DNA of 64,000 bases from an uncultured Pelagibacteraceae bacterium (lineage in GTDB: Bacteria > Pseudomonadota > Alphaproteobacteria > Pelagibacterales > Pelagibacteraceae), in the NCBI GenBank assembly GCA_902598655.1, contig CACKCQ010000002.1, positions 154,654 through 218,653 of the forward strand, given 5' to 3'. Numbering within the stretch: position 1 is the first letter of the stretch; every line of letters starts with the position of its first letter. A program made the translations under genes and the position numbers. This document shows, piece by piece, positions 7,049 through 14,727 of this stretch. The notes beneath the pieces are model-generated. The model made no database searches. It was not told the origin of the DNA and saw only the letters and a list, made by a program, of their open reading frames with translations.

Positions 7049-7241
7049 GAAAATGAATTAAGAGGCAACTCTTAACTGACCATCTGGGGAAAAATCGAGA
7101 GATTCAAGCCCAGAGGGCAGAAAACCACGCAGAGTAGCGCTAAAATTGCGGGGTGGAAGGCATGGCGGTAGCGCATACAACGACGTGCCAAAAACTACTG
7201 ATCTTTGTACCTGAAAAGGTGCAGAGATACAGGGTTTTTTT
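7049..7241 (+). ncRNA. Unidentified structured RNA with three GNRA-capped hairpins
   Basis: Between 7081 and 7200, 63 of 120 bases are G or C, far above the surrounding DNA and similar to the tRNA genes here. Three hairpins carry GNRA loops. The first is 7058-7075 (TTAAGAG, GCAA, CTCTTAA). The second is 7083-7114, an outer TCTGGG/CCCAGA stem with an inner AATC/GATT stem capped by GAGA. The third is 7201-7228, a 12-pair stem capped by GAAA. GCGCTA at 7137 can pair with TAGCGC at 7169. A TATGAT box at 7037 could start the RNA near 7049, and a run of seven T at 7235 could end it. I looked for signatures of tmRNA, RNase P RNA and SRP RNA and did not find them. A divergent 6S or tmRNA piece is not excluded. 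Strand and ends are inferred. Confidence 0.6.
7201..7241 (+). terminator. GAAA-capped hairpin followed by seven T
   Basis: ATCTTTGTACCT pairs with AGGTGCAGAGAT across a GAAA loop, including two G-U pairs. Six bases later comes a run of seven T. It may be the 3' end of the structured RNA and act as a terminator just before the alkyltransferase gene. The six-base spacer is longer than in a standard intrinsic terminator. Confidence 0.4.
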
Positions 7242-7246
7242 ATTTC

Positions 7247-7522
7247 ATGATCCTTAAAGGAACAAAATTTCAAATTAAAGTCTGGAAATATTTAAAAACT
7301 ATTAAAAAAGGTACTGTTTTAACGTATTCTGACGTAGCCAGAGGTATAAATAAGCCAAGAGCTGTTAGAGCTGTAGCTAACGCTATAGGAAAGAACCCTT
7401 ATGCTGCTAAAATACCTTGCCATAGAGTGATCAGGTCTGATGGGTCTCTTGGAGGATATTCTGGTAAAGGTGGTATAAAAACTAAGAAAAAACTGCTCAA
7501 ATCAGAGGGTATTTTGCTCTAA
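7247..7522 (+). CDS. ogt: O6-alkylguanine-DNA alkyltransferase, minimal C-terminal-domain form
   Basis: Protein of 91 residues made only of the DNA-binding and active-site domain of methylated-DNA-protein-cysteine methyltransferase. It would remove alkyl groups from O6-guanine by suicidal transfer to cysteine. The winged-helix region contains TYSDVARGI and RAVANAIGKNP. The active-site motif IPCHRV places the acceptor cysteine at residue 58, followed by GGYSG. Because the cysteine is kept, it is not an alkyltransferase-like (ATL) protein. The usual N-terminal domain of Ada or Ogt is missing. I chose the ATG at 7247; an upstream in-frame ATG at 7205 lies inside the hairpin of the structured RNA. 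Confidence 0.88.
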   Translation: MILKGTKFQIKVWKYLKTIKKGTVLTYSDVARGINKPRAVRAVANAIGKNPYAAKIPCHRVIRSDGSLGGYSGKGGIKTKKKLLKSEGILL

Positions 7523-8054
7523 AAGTTAGTAATACCAACGTTTTTTTTAAATTTAACAACATTTAGTATTACAATTTTATATTCCCCTATTGGTTGCACC
7601 TTAAAAATTGAAATCTCTAAATTAACCCCATATTTGGGGCATTAAACGCTATATTCATAATTTGCATTACTTAGGTAATTATTAAAAAAATAATTGTTTT
7701 TTATATATTTATATCAATTAAAATTAAGAAATTTCCATATTAAAATAAAACTAAGTTTTTATTATCTATAATTTTGTTCTAAAATTTCTTCATAATTGTT
7801 GATTTTATTGAATTATTGTCCCCTATCTCATATTCTAATCTTATCGTCTTTTTTTACATAATTAAAATAACTGCATATTTATTGATTATTTTTATTTATT
7901 AGCGCTTATTTATTTAAAAATTTTGCAATTTTATTGCTATAATTATTAATTTATAGAAACAAAACTTTAGTTAAGCTATAATAAAAAATATAATAATTAC
8001 AATAGTTTATATATATATATTAAAGTATTATATTAATATATAGTACATATATAT
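7523..8054. other. AT-rich intergenic region of about 530 bp without a recognisable gene
   Basis: This is the largest gene-free stretch in the window. I saw no open frame with protein-like composition on either strand. It is extremely AT-rich, with alternating TA tracts near 8010-8050. The only GC-containing structure is a small hairpin at 7626-7639 (CCCCA, TATT, TGGGG). It lies between the alkyltransferase gene and the 3' end of the convergent transporter gene. Decayed accessory DNA is one explanation. Confidence 0.6.
7626..7639. repeat. Short inverted repeat CCCCA/TGGGG
   Basis: Five-base perfect arms around a TATT loop, in an otherwise nearly GC-free gap about 100 bases after the alkyltransferase gene. 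It has no following T run, so it is not a clear terminator. Confidence 0.4.
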
Positions 8055-8903
8055 TTACTTATATTTATAATAATATTCTCTTTTAAAAACATATAAGCCT
8101 GAAGAAACGATTATGAAAAGCCCAATAAAAGTATATTTATCAGGAAAATCCGAAAACACATAATACCCTAAAATAAGGTTAGTAATTATTTCAAAATAAC
8201 CAAATGGTGCTAATTTTGATGCATCAGCGTACCGAAGAGACAAAATAATTAATATATGGCCTAAACAGGCAAATATACCCATTAGAGCCATCCAAGACCA
8301 TTGAATTGGAGTAGGATTAATCCAAACAATAGGAACAAAAAAAGATGCGATAATGGCCCCTACTACGCCCGTAATGAGCAATGTTAGCAAAGGACTATCT
8401 GTTGAATGTAATTTTCGGGTTATTATCAGATAAAAGCCGTAAAAACAGCCTGTACCTACAGCTGCTAAACTAGCAAGATTAATCTCTATAATTCCAGGTC
8501 TTATAACAACTAATATACCAAAAAAACCCACTAATACAGCAGTCCACCGTCTATATCCGACTTTTTCGTTAAGTAAAAATGGAGAAAGGGCAGTTGTGAC
8601 CAATGGAGCAACGAACGCCAATGTTAACGCTTTTGCCATTGAGATTATAGAAATGGAGTAAAAAAAACATATATTTGCAAAAAATAAAGTCAAACCTCTA
8701 ATTATTTGTAATTTGATATTTTGAGAAAACTTCAATTGTTCCCTGAAAAATAAAAACATAAAAAAAGTTGTGAATACAACTGTAAAAAAATATCTAGCCC
8801 AAGTTATTTGAAAGAAAGATAAATCGGATGACAAATATTTTGCAATAGCATCCATAAAGGGCAAAATCATCCATGCGGATAAATTTAAAAATATTGCTTT
8901 CAT
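8055..8903 (-). CDS. EamA/DMT-superfamily transporter
   Basis: Inner-membrane protein of 282 residues with about ten hydrophobic segments arranged as two EamA repeats. The first repeat spans roughly residues 5-130 and ends with an RRWTAVLVGFFGILVVI-type segment. The second spans about 145-275. Members of the drug/metabolite transporter superfamily carry diverse small metabolites such as amino acids, nucleosides or S-adenosylmethionine, and the sequence does not tell which. It is the last gene of a run that includes the AEC transporter, one base upstream, and homoserine dehydrogenase, so export of an amino-acid-related compound is possible but not shown. Confidence 0.85.
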   Translation of the reverse strand: MKAIFLNLSAWMILPFMDAIAKYLSSDLSFFQITWARYFFTVVFTTFFMFLFFREQLKFSQNIKLQIIRGLTLFFANICFFYSISIISMAKALTLAFVAPLVTTALSPFLLNEKVGYRRWTAVLVGFFGILVVIRPGIIEINLASLAAVGTGCFYGFYLIITRKLHSTDSPLLTLLITGVVGAIIASFFVPIVWINPTPIQWSWMALMGIFACLGHILIILSLRYADASKLAPFGYFEIITNLILGYYVFSDFPDKYTFIGLFIIVSSGLYVFKREYYYKYK

Positions 8904-9803
8904 TTAAGCAAAATATTTAAGGGCAATGAATACTGTTATTGGCACTGTAACCAATGACATTAAAGTAGAAACAACAATTGTGCTGGAAATATTATCTACA
9001 TTTTTTTTTGGTGAATACATTGAAGCAACCAAATAACAGAGTATTGCACTGGGCATAGAAGATTGAATTAGCAAAACTCCAGCTGCAAAACCAGATAAAT
9101 TAAAAAATTTTATAATAAAAAAACCTACAATCGGACCAAGGATTACTCTACCAATTGATGTTATAATTGAGTCTCTCAAAGAAAATACTTTCATTTGGGT
9201 TAAAGCAATACCTAAAGACATTAAAATCATTACAATCATTGCATAAGATAAAAGCATTGTTGTATTAATCACAAAAACTGGCATTTCTTTGCCGTAGTAT
9301 AAAAAGATAACGGTCAAAATAATTGTATAGAAGGAAGGACTTTTTGCAATTATTGAAAAATCAAATTTTCGTTTTGCAAGAAATATATTAGCAGTAAAAT
9401 GTAAGAGTATTACCAAAGATGATATAGCTGCTGCTACACCCATTCCCAATTTACCGTATGCAAAAAGACATATTGGTATACCCATGTTACCTGTATTAGG
9501 TAAAAAAAAAGTAGGTAATTCTCTAATATAATCTTTTTTCATAAGAATTAAAAAAACAAGACCAATTAAAGCAAATGATGAAAGTAATATTAATGCGTAA
9601 ATAAAATATTCCGCAAATATATCAAAAGTAACACCTGTAGATGTAAGAGAAAAAATTACTAAAGCTGGAGTTCCAAAATTTCCGGCGTAAGATGTTATAA
9701 ACGAAGTATCGAAATTTGGATTTTTTTTCCCTAATAAAAAACCTATTCCAACAATAAAAAATACGGGGAATAGAACTTCAAATAGCTTTAAATAAAGTTC
9801 CAT
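8904..9803 (-). CDS. AEC-family transporter (auxin efflux carrier type)
   Basis: Integral membrane protein of 299 residues with about ten hydrophobic segments in two five-helix halves. The conserved block with PNTGNMGIPICLFAYG near residues 100-115 marks the auxin efflux carrier (AEC/BASS-like) family, whose bacterial members move carboxylates such as malate or malonate and some amino acids. The start overlaps the stop of homoserine dehydrogenase by one base, and the DMT transporter follows directly. The direction of transport and the substrate are unknown. Confidence 0.85.
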   Translation of the reverse strand: MELYLKLFEVLFPVFFIVGIGFLLGKKNPNFDTSFITSYAGNFGTPALVIFSLTSTGVTFDIFAEYFIYALILLSSFALIGLVFLILMKKDYIRELPTFFLPNTGNMGIPICLFAYGKLGMGVAAAISSLVILLHFTANIFLAKRKFDFSIIAKSPSFYTIILTVIFLYYGKEMPVFVINTTMLLSYAMIVMILMSLGIALTQMKVFSLRDSIITSIGRVILGPIVGFFIIKFFNLSGFAAGVLLIQSSMPSAILCYLVASMYSPKKNVDNISSTIVVSTLMSLVTVPITVFIALKYFA

Positions 9804-11092
9804 TAAAAAAGTCTTAATAATACAGGGTTTTTAATAATATTTGAGTTTGATTTAAAAGATTTAATACATTTCTGGTAATCCTTTTCTAATGATTTGTGAG
9901 TTATAATTATAATAGAAGCAGTTTTGTTTTTATTATTTGGTATTTGTATTAATCTTTGTACAGAAATTTTATGTTTAGCAAATTTATTAGTGATTTCAGA
10001 TAGAACACCAGATTTGTCTTTAACTTCAAGTCTAATATATAAAGCATTAGAATAATTATCTAAATTATATATTGAAGGTGATTTTCTTTTAATATCAGAA
10101 ATCCCAAAAGGGTATTTAATATTTCCACGTAAAATTGACAAAAGATCAGACATTAAAGCAGATGATGTTGGACCAGGTCCTGCACCTTCTCCTTGCAAAA
10201 CACTCTCCCCTACTGGATTACCTTCAATTATAACAGCATTCATAACACCATTAACATTTGCGATGTAAGTATTTTTTTTAATTAAACACGGATGAACTCT
10301 TTCAAATAACTTGTTATTAACAATTTCGGTTATACCCAATAATTTAATTTTATAATTTAATTGATTTGCAATTTCTAAATCCTTGTATTCTATATTTTCA
10401 ATACCCTCCATTAAACATTTTGAATTTGAAACTTTATTATTAAATGCTAAGGCAGAAAGAATTTTAACTTTAGCTAAAGCATCGTAACCATTTAAATCTA
10501 ATTTTGGATTACCTGGTTCAGCATAACCTAATAGTTGAGCTTTTTTTAATACAGTTGAAAAGCCAGACTTAGTTTCTTCCATTTCGGATAATATATAATT
10601 ACAAGTACCATTTAATATTCCATATACTTTACTTATCTTATTAGTTGCTAGCCCTTCCTTGATAGTTCTTAATACAGGGATTCCACCTCCTACTGACGCC
10701 TCAAATTCTAAATTAACTTTATTTTTTTCTGCAAGTTTAGAAAGATTATTACCATGTTTAGAAATTAATGCCTTATTAGGAGTTACAACATGAATTTTAT
10801 TCTTAAGTGCAAATTCTACAATTTTTTTTGATATACCATCAGATTGACCAATAGCTTCAATTAAAATATCAATTTTATTATTTTTAAAAATTTTAAAAGG
10901 ATCTTTGTAAAAAATTTTTTTATTAATTTTAAATTTTCTTTTTTTATTAATATTCTTAGCTGAAATTGCTGAAACAGAGATAATTTTTCCAGTTTTTTTT
11001 AAAATATCTTTTTTCTTTGTATGAAGCTCATTATAAAGATAATTACCAATCTGCCCTAATCCAACTATTGCTATATTAAATTTATTTATCAT
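9803..11092 (-). CDS. hom: Homoserine dehydrogenase
   Basis: Cytoplasmic enzyme of 429 residues that reduces aspartate semialdehyde to homoserine, the branch point to threonine and methionine. The N-terminal Rossmann motif is GLGQIGNYLY at about residues 11-20. The catalytic region holds VTPNKALIS, ASVGGGIPVLRT and GILNGTCNYILSEME, which are typical of the family. A C-terminal ACT domain (about residues 348-425, starting with RLEVKDKSGVLSEITNKF) predicts allosteric control, usually by threonine. The length is normal. In this window it can supply the homoserine backbone used after acetylation by MetY. It is flanked by a small lipoprotein gene and two transporters. Confidence 0.95.
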   Translation of the reverse strand: MINKFNIAIVGLGQIGNYLYNELHTKKKDILKKTGKIISVSAISAKNINKKRKFKINKKIFYKDPFKIFKNNKIDILIEAIGQSDGISKKIVEFALKNKIHVVTPNKALISKHGNNLSKLAEKNKVNLEFEASVGGGIPVLRTIKEGLATNKISKVYGILNGTCNYILSEMEETKSGFSTVLKKAQLLGYAEPGNPKLDLNGYDALAKVKILSALAFNNKVSNSKCLMEGIENIEYKDLEIANQLNYKIKLLGITEIVNNKLFERVHPCLIKKNTYIANVNGVMNAVIIEGNPVGESVLQGEGAGPGPTSSALMSDLLSILRGNIKYPFGISDIKRKSPSIYNLDNYSNALYIRLEVKDKSGVLSEITNKFAKHKISVQRLIQIPNNKNKTASIIIITHKSLEKDYQKCIKSFKSNSNIIKNPVLLRLF

Positions 11093-11093
11093 A

Positions 11094-11300
11094 TCAATCG
11101 TCTAAACTTGGAAAACTACTCTTTTTACCATAATTAATTATTTTATTTTTAAAATCCTCAAAAGAAATATTTTTATTAATATCTAAATTTGGTTTTTCAA
11201 CGATATCATCATTTTTTTTCTTTAAAAAAGAACCAAAGTTTTGATTAGAACAATTATTTATAAATAAAAAAGTTAGGAAAATTATTAATATTCTCATCAA
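11094..11300 (-). CDS. Small putative lipoprotein, 68 aa
   Basis: A 68-residue protein with a hydrophobic start (ILIIFLTFLFINNC), cysteine at about residue 17 and a polar remainder. The sequence before the cysteine (INNC) is a loose lipobox, so a lipoprotein anchored in the envelope is the likely reading. The rest is rich in Lys, Asn and Asp and has no recognised domain. It lies between argC, whose start it overlaps by four bases, and hom, with a one-base gap, so it travels with amino-acid biosynthesis genes. No function can be assigned. Confidence 0.6.
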   Translation of the reverse strand: MMRILIIFLTFLFINNCSNQNFGSFLKKKNDDIVEKPNLDINKNISFEDFKNKIINYGKKSSFPSLDD

Positions 11301-12319
11301 TTTAATCCATCATCAGACTTATATCCAAATAAAATATTCATATTTTGAACAGCTTGTCCACTACCACCCTTAATCAAATTATCTATTGCTGACAATATAA
11401 TAATTTTATTTTTATATTTGCTCTCACAGACAGAAATATGACAATTATTTGTGTTTATTACTTCATTTGTCCCTAAAAAAGTATTTGGTTTCAAAATTTT
11501 AATAAATTTTTTATTTTTGTAATGTTTTTTTAGAAAAGAATAAATGTTTTTTAGAGAATCATTTTTTTTTAGATCTAAATACATAGTAGTTAATATTCCT
11601 CTAAACATTGGTGAAAGATGAGGTGTAAATTGAAATTTCACTTTTCTGCCAGTTTTTATTTTTAGTTCCTGATCAATTTCTGAATTGTGTCTATGAAATG
11701 CCAAGCCATAGGCAGTCAATGTCTCATTTAAAAATTTGTTGTTATATTTTTTATGAATATTTCTACCCGCTCCTGAATAACCAGATTTAGAATCAATTAT
11801 GATATTGTTTGATTTAACAATGTTTTTATTAATTAATGGTACTAATGGTAATAAAATTGATGTTGGATAACAGCCTGGACAAGAAATTATCTTATATTTT
11901 TTAATATTCTGATTATTTAACTCAGGTAAAGAATAAATACTTTTTTTGATTAATTTAGGAGCATTGTGTTTGATTTTATACCATTTCAAATAATCACTGG
12001 CTGATTTAAGTCTAAAATCTGCCGCTAAATCAATTAAAATATTTTTATTTTGTAAATTTTTTGAAATTTTTTGAGCCTCTCCATTAGGTAATGCAGTAAA
12101 TATAACATCAACATTTTTTAATAACTCTTTATTAAATTTAACAATGTTTGGTAGTTTATATTTATTAAAGTATTTATCATAAGAGCTAATTTTCTTACCT
12201 ACGGAGGTATCACCACAAAGATATTTAATTTTAACTCTTTTATGTTTGGTTAATAATTTGACCAATTGAATACCTATGTATCCGGTAGCTCCAGCAACTA
12301 ATGCATTAATCTTAGACAT
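11297..12319 (-). CDS. argC: N-acetyl-gamma-glutamyl-phosphate reductase
   Basis: Protein of 340 residues that performs the third step of arginine biosynthesis, the NADPH-dependent reduction of N-acetylglutamyl phosphate to its semialdehyde. The N-terminal nucleotide motif is AGATGYIGIQLV at about 9-20. The active-site cysteine is Cys150 in ISCPGCYPTS. The catalytic histidine region appears in FQFTPHLSPMFRGI at about residue 215-220. The length fits the type 1 ArgC family. It lies 33 bases after rpsI in the same direction, as in other alphaproteobacteria, so it may be read from the ribosomal promoter. Confidence 0.95.
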   Translation of the reverse strand: MSKINALVAGATGYIGIQLVKLLTKHKRVKIKYLCGDTSVGKKISSYDKYFNKYKLPNIVKFNKELLKNVDVIFTALPNGEAQKISKNLQNKNILIDLAADFRLKSASDYLKWYKIKHNAPKLIKKSIYSLPELNNQNIKKYKIISCPGCYPTSILLPLVPLINKNIVKSNNIIIDSKSGYSGAGRNIHKKYNNKFLNETLTAYGLAFHRHNSEIDQELKIKTGRKVKFQFTPHLSPMFRGILTTMYLDLKKNDSLKNIYSFLKKHYKNKKFIKILKPNTFLGTNEVINTNNCHISVCESKYKNKIIILSAIDNLIKGGSGQAVQNMNILFGYKSDDGLN

Positions 12320-12352
12320 ATTGTAATATAACAGTTGTTTAATAAAATGATA

Positions 12353-12784
12353 TTATCTTTTAGAGAATTGATAACTTCTTCTAGCTTTTGCACGACCAGG
12401 TTTTTTTCTCTCAACTGATCTAGAATCTCTCGTGGTAAGTTTTTCTTTTCTAAGTGTTGGTTTTAGATTTTCATCAAATTGTAATAGTGCTCTTGATATA
12501 CCATGTACTAATGCTCCTGCTTGACCAGTGTGTCCACCACCAACAACTTGGGATCTAACATCGTATTCTGTAGATTGATTAATAATTTCAAAAGGTCTTA
12601 GTATTTGCATTTTATGAGTAGCTCTTGTGAAATAATCATCTAAATTTTTACCATTAACATAAATTTTACCAGTTCCTTTTTTTAACCAAACTTTGGCAAC
12701 GGAAGTTTTTCTTCTTCCTGTTGCATACTTTGCATCTTTAAAGTCTAATTTAAGTTTTGAAGGTGTTGATTGATTTGTTTCCAT
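12353..12784 (-). CDS. rpsI: 30S ribosomal protein S9
   Basis: Protein of 143 residues. The conserved core begins at about residue 20 with YATGRRKTSVAKVW, followed by the GGGHTGQAGALVHGISRAL block. The basic C-terminus ends KKPGRAKARRSYQFSKR, the tail that reaches the P-site tRNA in the small subunit. It has a short N-terminal extension relative to the E. coli protein. It follows rplM by one base, the universal L13-S9 operon order. Confidence 0.98.
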   Translation of the reverse strand: METNQSTPSKLKLDFKDAKYATGRRKTSVAKVWLKKGTGKIYVNGKNLDDYFTRATHKMQILRPFEIINQSTEYDVRSQVVGGGHTGQAGALVHGISRALLQFDENLKPTLRKEKLTTRDSRSVERKKPGRAKARRSYQFSKR

Positions 12785-12785
12785 T

Positions 12786-13244
12786 TTAATTTCTAACTAT
12801 ATTTTTTGAATTTAATTTTCCAATTTCTATTACTTCAGGGTTTTGTGCTGAATGAGGATGATCCGATCCTGAATAAACCTTTAGTTTAGTTAGTTGTTTT
12901 TTAGCTAAAGGACCGCCAGGTAACATTCTTTTTACTGCCATTTTTAAAACCTCACCTGGTTTTGATGATTGTAATATTTCAGGTGTTGTTTCTTTAATTC
13001 CACCAGGATGCCCAGTATGTCTATAATATTTTTTGTTTGAAAACTTATTGCCTGTAAATTTTAATTGATCTACGTTTTTAACAACAACAAAATCTCCACT
13101 ATCCATATGAGGGGTAAATGTTGCTTTGTTTTTTCCTCTAAGAATTTTTGATACAACAGTAGCTAGTCTACCAACTACAGCTCCGGTTGCGTCAATTTCA
13201 AACCATTTACTATGAAGGTCATCTTTTTTAAGAAATTTAGTCAT
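12786..13244 (-). CDS. rplM: 50S ribosomal protein L13
   Basis: L13 of the large ribosomal subunit, read as 152 residues from the ATG ending at 13244. Upstream in-frame ATG codons would add residues with no family counterpart, and this start places KWFEIDATGAVVGRLA at the expected distance. Family motifs seen are PHMDSGDFVVV, YYRHTGHPGGIK, and the MLPGGPLAKKQLTKLKVY block. It leads the rplM-rpsI pair and is divergent from metY; the 154-bp gap between them must hold both promoters. Confidence 0.96.
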   Translation of the reverse strand: MTKFLKKDDLHSKWFEIDATGAVVGRLATVVSKILRGKNKATFTPHMDSGDFVVVKNVDQLKFTGNKFSNKKYYRHTGHPGGIKETTPEILQSSKPGEVLKMAVKRMLPGGPLAKKQLTKLKVYSGSDHPHSAQNPEVIEIGKLNSKNIVRN

Positions 13245-13328
13245 AATTGCGCGATTAATACTTATAAATCTATATATTGTCAAACGATATACAGTTAGAA
13301 CTTAAGTCATTTTTGATAGTTTTAACTA

Positions 13329-13349
13329 ATAAATAAGCTATAAATAAGC
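13329..13349. promoter_or_regulatory. Tandem direct repeat upstream of metY
   Basis: The ten-base unit ATAAATAAGC occurs twice with an 11-base period, close to one helical turn. It lies about 50-70 bases before the metY start, in the gap shared with the divergent rplM promoter. The spacing is like a tandem operator or the core of a regulatory leader. No factor can be named. Confidence 0.35.
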
Positions 13350-13398
13350 GATAATATTTGTTTATAATAAATCTTATAATTTAAACAGGAGCAACTAA

Positions 13399-14727
13399 AT
13401 GTCAGACAAAAAAGGAATGGATTCAAAAACATACAAATTTGATACCCTTAGTTTACACGCAGGTTATCAACCCCATAAAAATGCTGGTTCGAGACAAGTA
13501 CCAATATACCAAACAACTTCATATCTATTTGATGATGTAGATCATGCGGCAGCATTATTTAATTTAGAAAGAGGTGGACATATTTATAGTAGGATATCAA
13601 ATCCGACAGTTGCCGTTTTAGAAGAGAGAGTTGCTTCATTAGAAGGTGGAACAGCTGCACTTGCTACATCGTCTGGTATGAGTGCAATATTTCTTGCAGT
13701 TATGACTCTTTGTGAAGCAGGTGACCATTTAGTTGTATCATCCCAGCTTTATGGAGGAACTGTAAATTTATTTAGATTAACACTTCCAAAATTTGGAATT
13801 AAAACAACTTTTGTAAAACCAAGAGACACAGAAGGATTTAAGAAAGCAATTCAAAAAAATACAAAAGGTATTTTTGGAGAACTTGTAGGTAATCCAGGAA
13901 ATGAAATAATGAATATGCCTGAGATTGCTAAAATAGCTCATGACGCAGGTATTCCTTTAATGGTAGATGCAACTTATCAAACACCTTATTTATGTAAACC
14001 TATAGAGCACGGTGCTGATATTGTAGTTCATTCACTTACTAAATGGATGGCAGGTCATGGATCTTCAATGGCTGGCATAATTGTTGAAGGGGGTAAGTTT
14101 GACTGGATGCAAAATGATAAATTCCCAACAATGACACAACCATATGAAGGTTATCATGGATTATCTTTTGCAGAAGAATTTGGACCAACAGCATTTACAA
14201 TGAAAGCAAGAGCAGAAGGTATGAGAGATTTTGGTCCTTGTCTAAGCCCTCAAAATGCATGGAATGTGTTACAAGGTATAGAGACACTTTCTGTCAGAAT
14301 GAAAAAACATTGCGAAAATGCTGAAAAAATGGTCGAGTATTTATTAGGTCACGAAAGTGTTGCTTGGGTTTCACATCCAAGTGTACCAGATCATCCCGAT
14401 CATGATTTAGCAAGCAAATTATTACCAAATGGCAAAGGATCAATGATAGCATTTGGTATTAAAGGAGGAAAAGCTGCAGGTGAAGCATTTATTAATAATG
14501 TTAAACTTGCTTCTCATTTAGCAAATGTTGGGGATACTCGTACATTGGTAATTCATCCAGCATCCGCAACACATTCGCAAATGGATGAAGCTACATTAAA
14601 ATTTGCGGGTTTATCTCACGATATGATCAGATTATCAGTCGGTATTGAAGATATAGATGATATTAAAAATGATTTTGAAAATGGATTTAGAGCTGCTAGG
14701 AAACCTAGACTCGTATCCAATCAATGA
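13399..14727 (+). CDS. metY: O-acetylhomoserine sulfhydrylase MetY
   Basis: PLP-dependent enzyme of 442 residues of the Cys/Met metabolism family. It replaces the acetyl group of O-acetylhomoserine with sulfide (or methanethiol) to make homocysteine or methionine. The PLP lysine is Lys215 in SLTKWMAGHGSS. The cofactor and substrate motifs SSGMSAIF, SRISNPT and HPASATHSQM are in order. The length is typical of the long MetY branch and not of MetB or MetC. A Shine-Dalgarno sequence (GGAG) sits seven bases before the ATG. The stop overlaps the next start in ATGA, so it is coupled to the hydrolase gene. Direct sulfhydrylation fits a cell that depends on reduced sulfur; that is known for SAR11, not shown here. 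Confidence 0.95.
   Translation: MSDKKGMDSKTYKFDTLSLHAGYQPHKNAGSRQVPIYQTTSYLFDDVDHAAALFNLERGGHIYSRISNPTVAVLEERVASLEGGTAALATSSGMSAIFLAVMTLCEAGDHLVVSSQLYGGTVNLFRLTLPKFGIKTTFVKPRDTEGFKKAIQKNTKGIFGELVGNPGNEIMNMPEIAKIAHDAGIPLMVDATYQTPYLCKPIEHGADIVVHSLTKWMAGHGSSMAGIIVEGGKFDWMQNDKFPTMTQPYEGYHGLSFAEEFGPTAFTMKARAEGMRDFGPCLSPQNAWNVLQGIETLSVRMKKHCENAEKMVEYLLGHESVAWVSHPSVPDHPDHDLASKLLPNGKGSMIAFGIKGGKAAGEAFINNVKLASHLANVGDTRTLVIHPASATHSQMDEATLKFAGLSHDMIRLSVGIEDIDDIKNDFENGFRAARKPRLVSNQ

Noticed and set aside
7049..7241. Assignment of the structured RNA to tmRNA, RNase P RNA or SRP RNA
   Set aside because: No TTCGAC-type tmRNA start or tag sequence, no GAGGAAAGTCC element of RNase P, and no GGAAGGAAGCAGCC-type loop of SRP RNA was seen on either strand.
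7058..7273. A 71-residue open frame on the minus strand across the structured RNA
   Set aside because: It runs opposite to the alkyltransferase start and through the three hairpins. The composition is that of a structured RNA and the translation has no domain.
4389..8054. Attachment-site duplication of the tRNA-Glu 3' end by the recombinase
   Set aside because: I searched by eye for a second copy of the T-arm and acceptor sequence up to 8054 and found none.
13284..13398. A SAM-V or other SAM riboswitch before metY
   Set aside because: SAR11 metY genes are known places for SAM riboswitches, but this leader has no CC dinucleotide or pyrimidine tract that could pair with the GGAG ribosome site. 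An Infernal search would decide.
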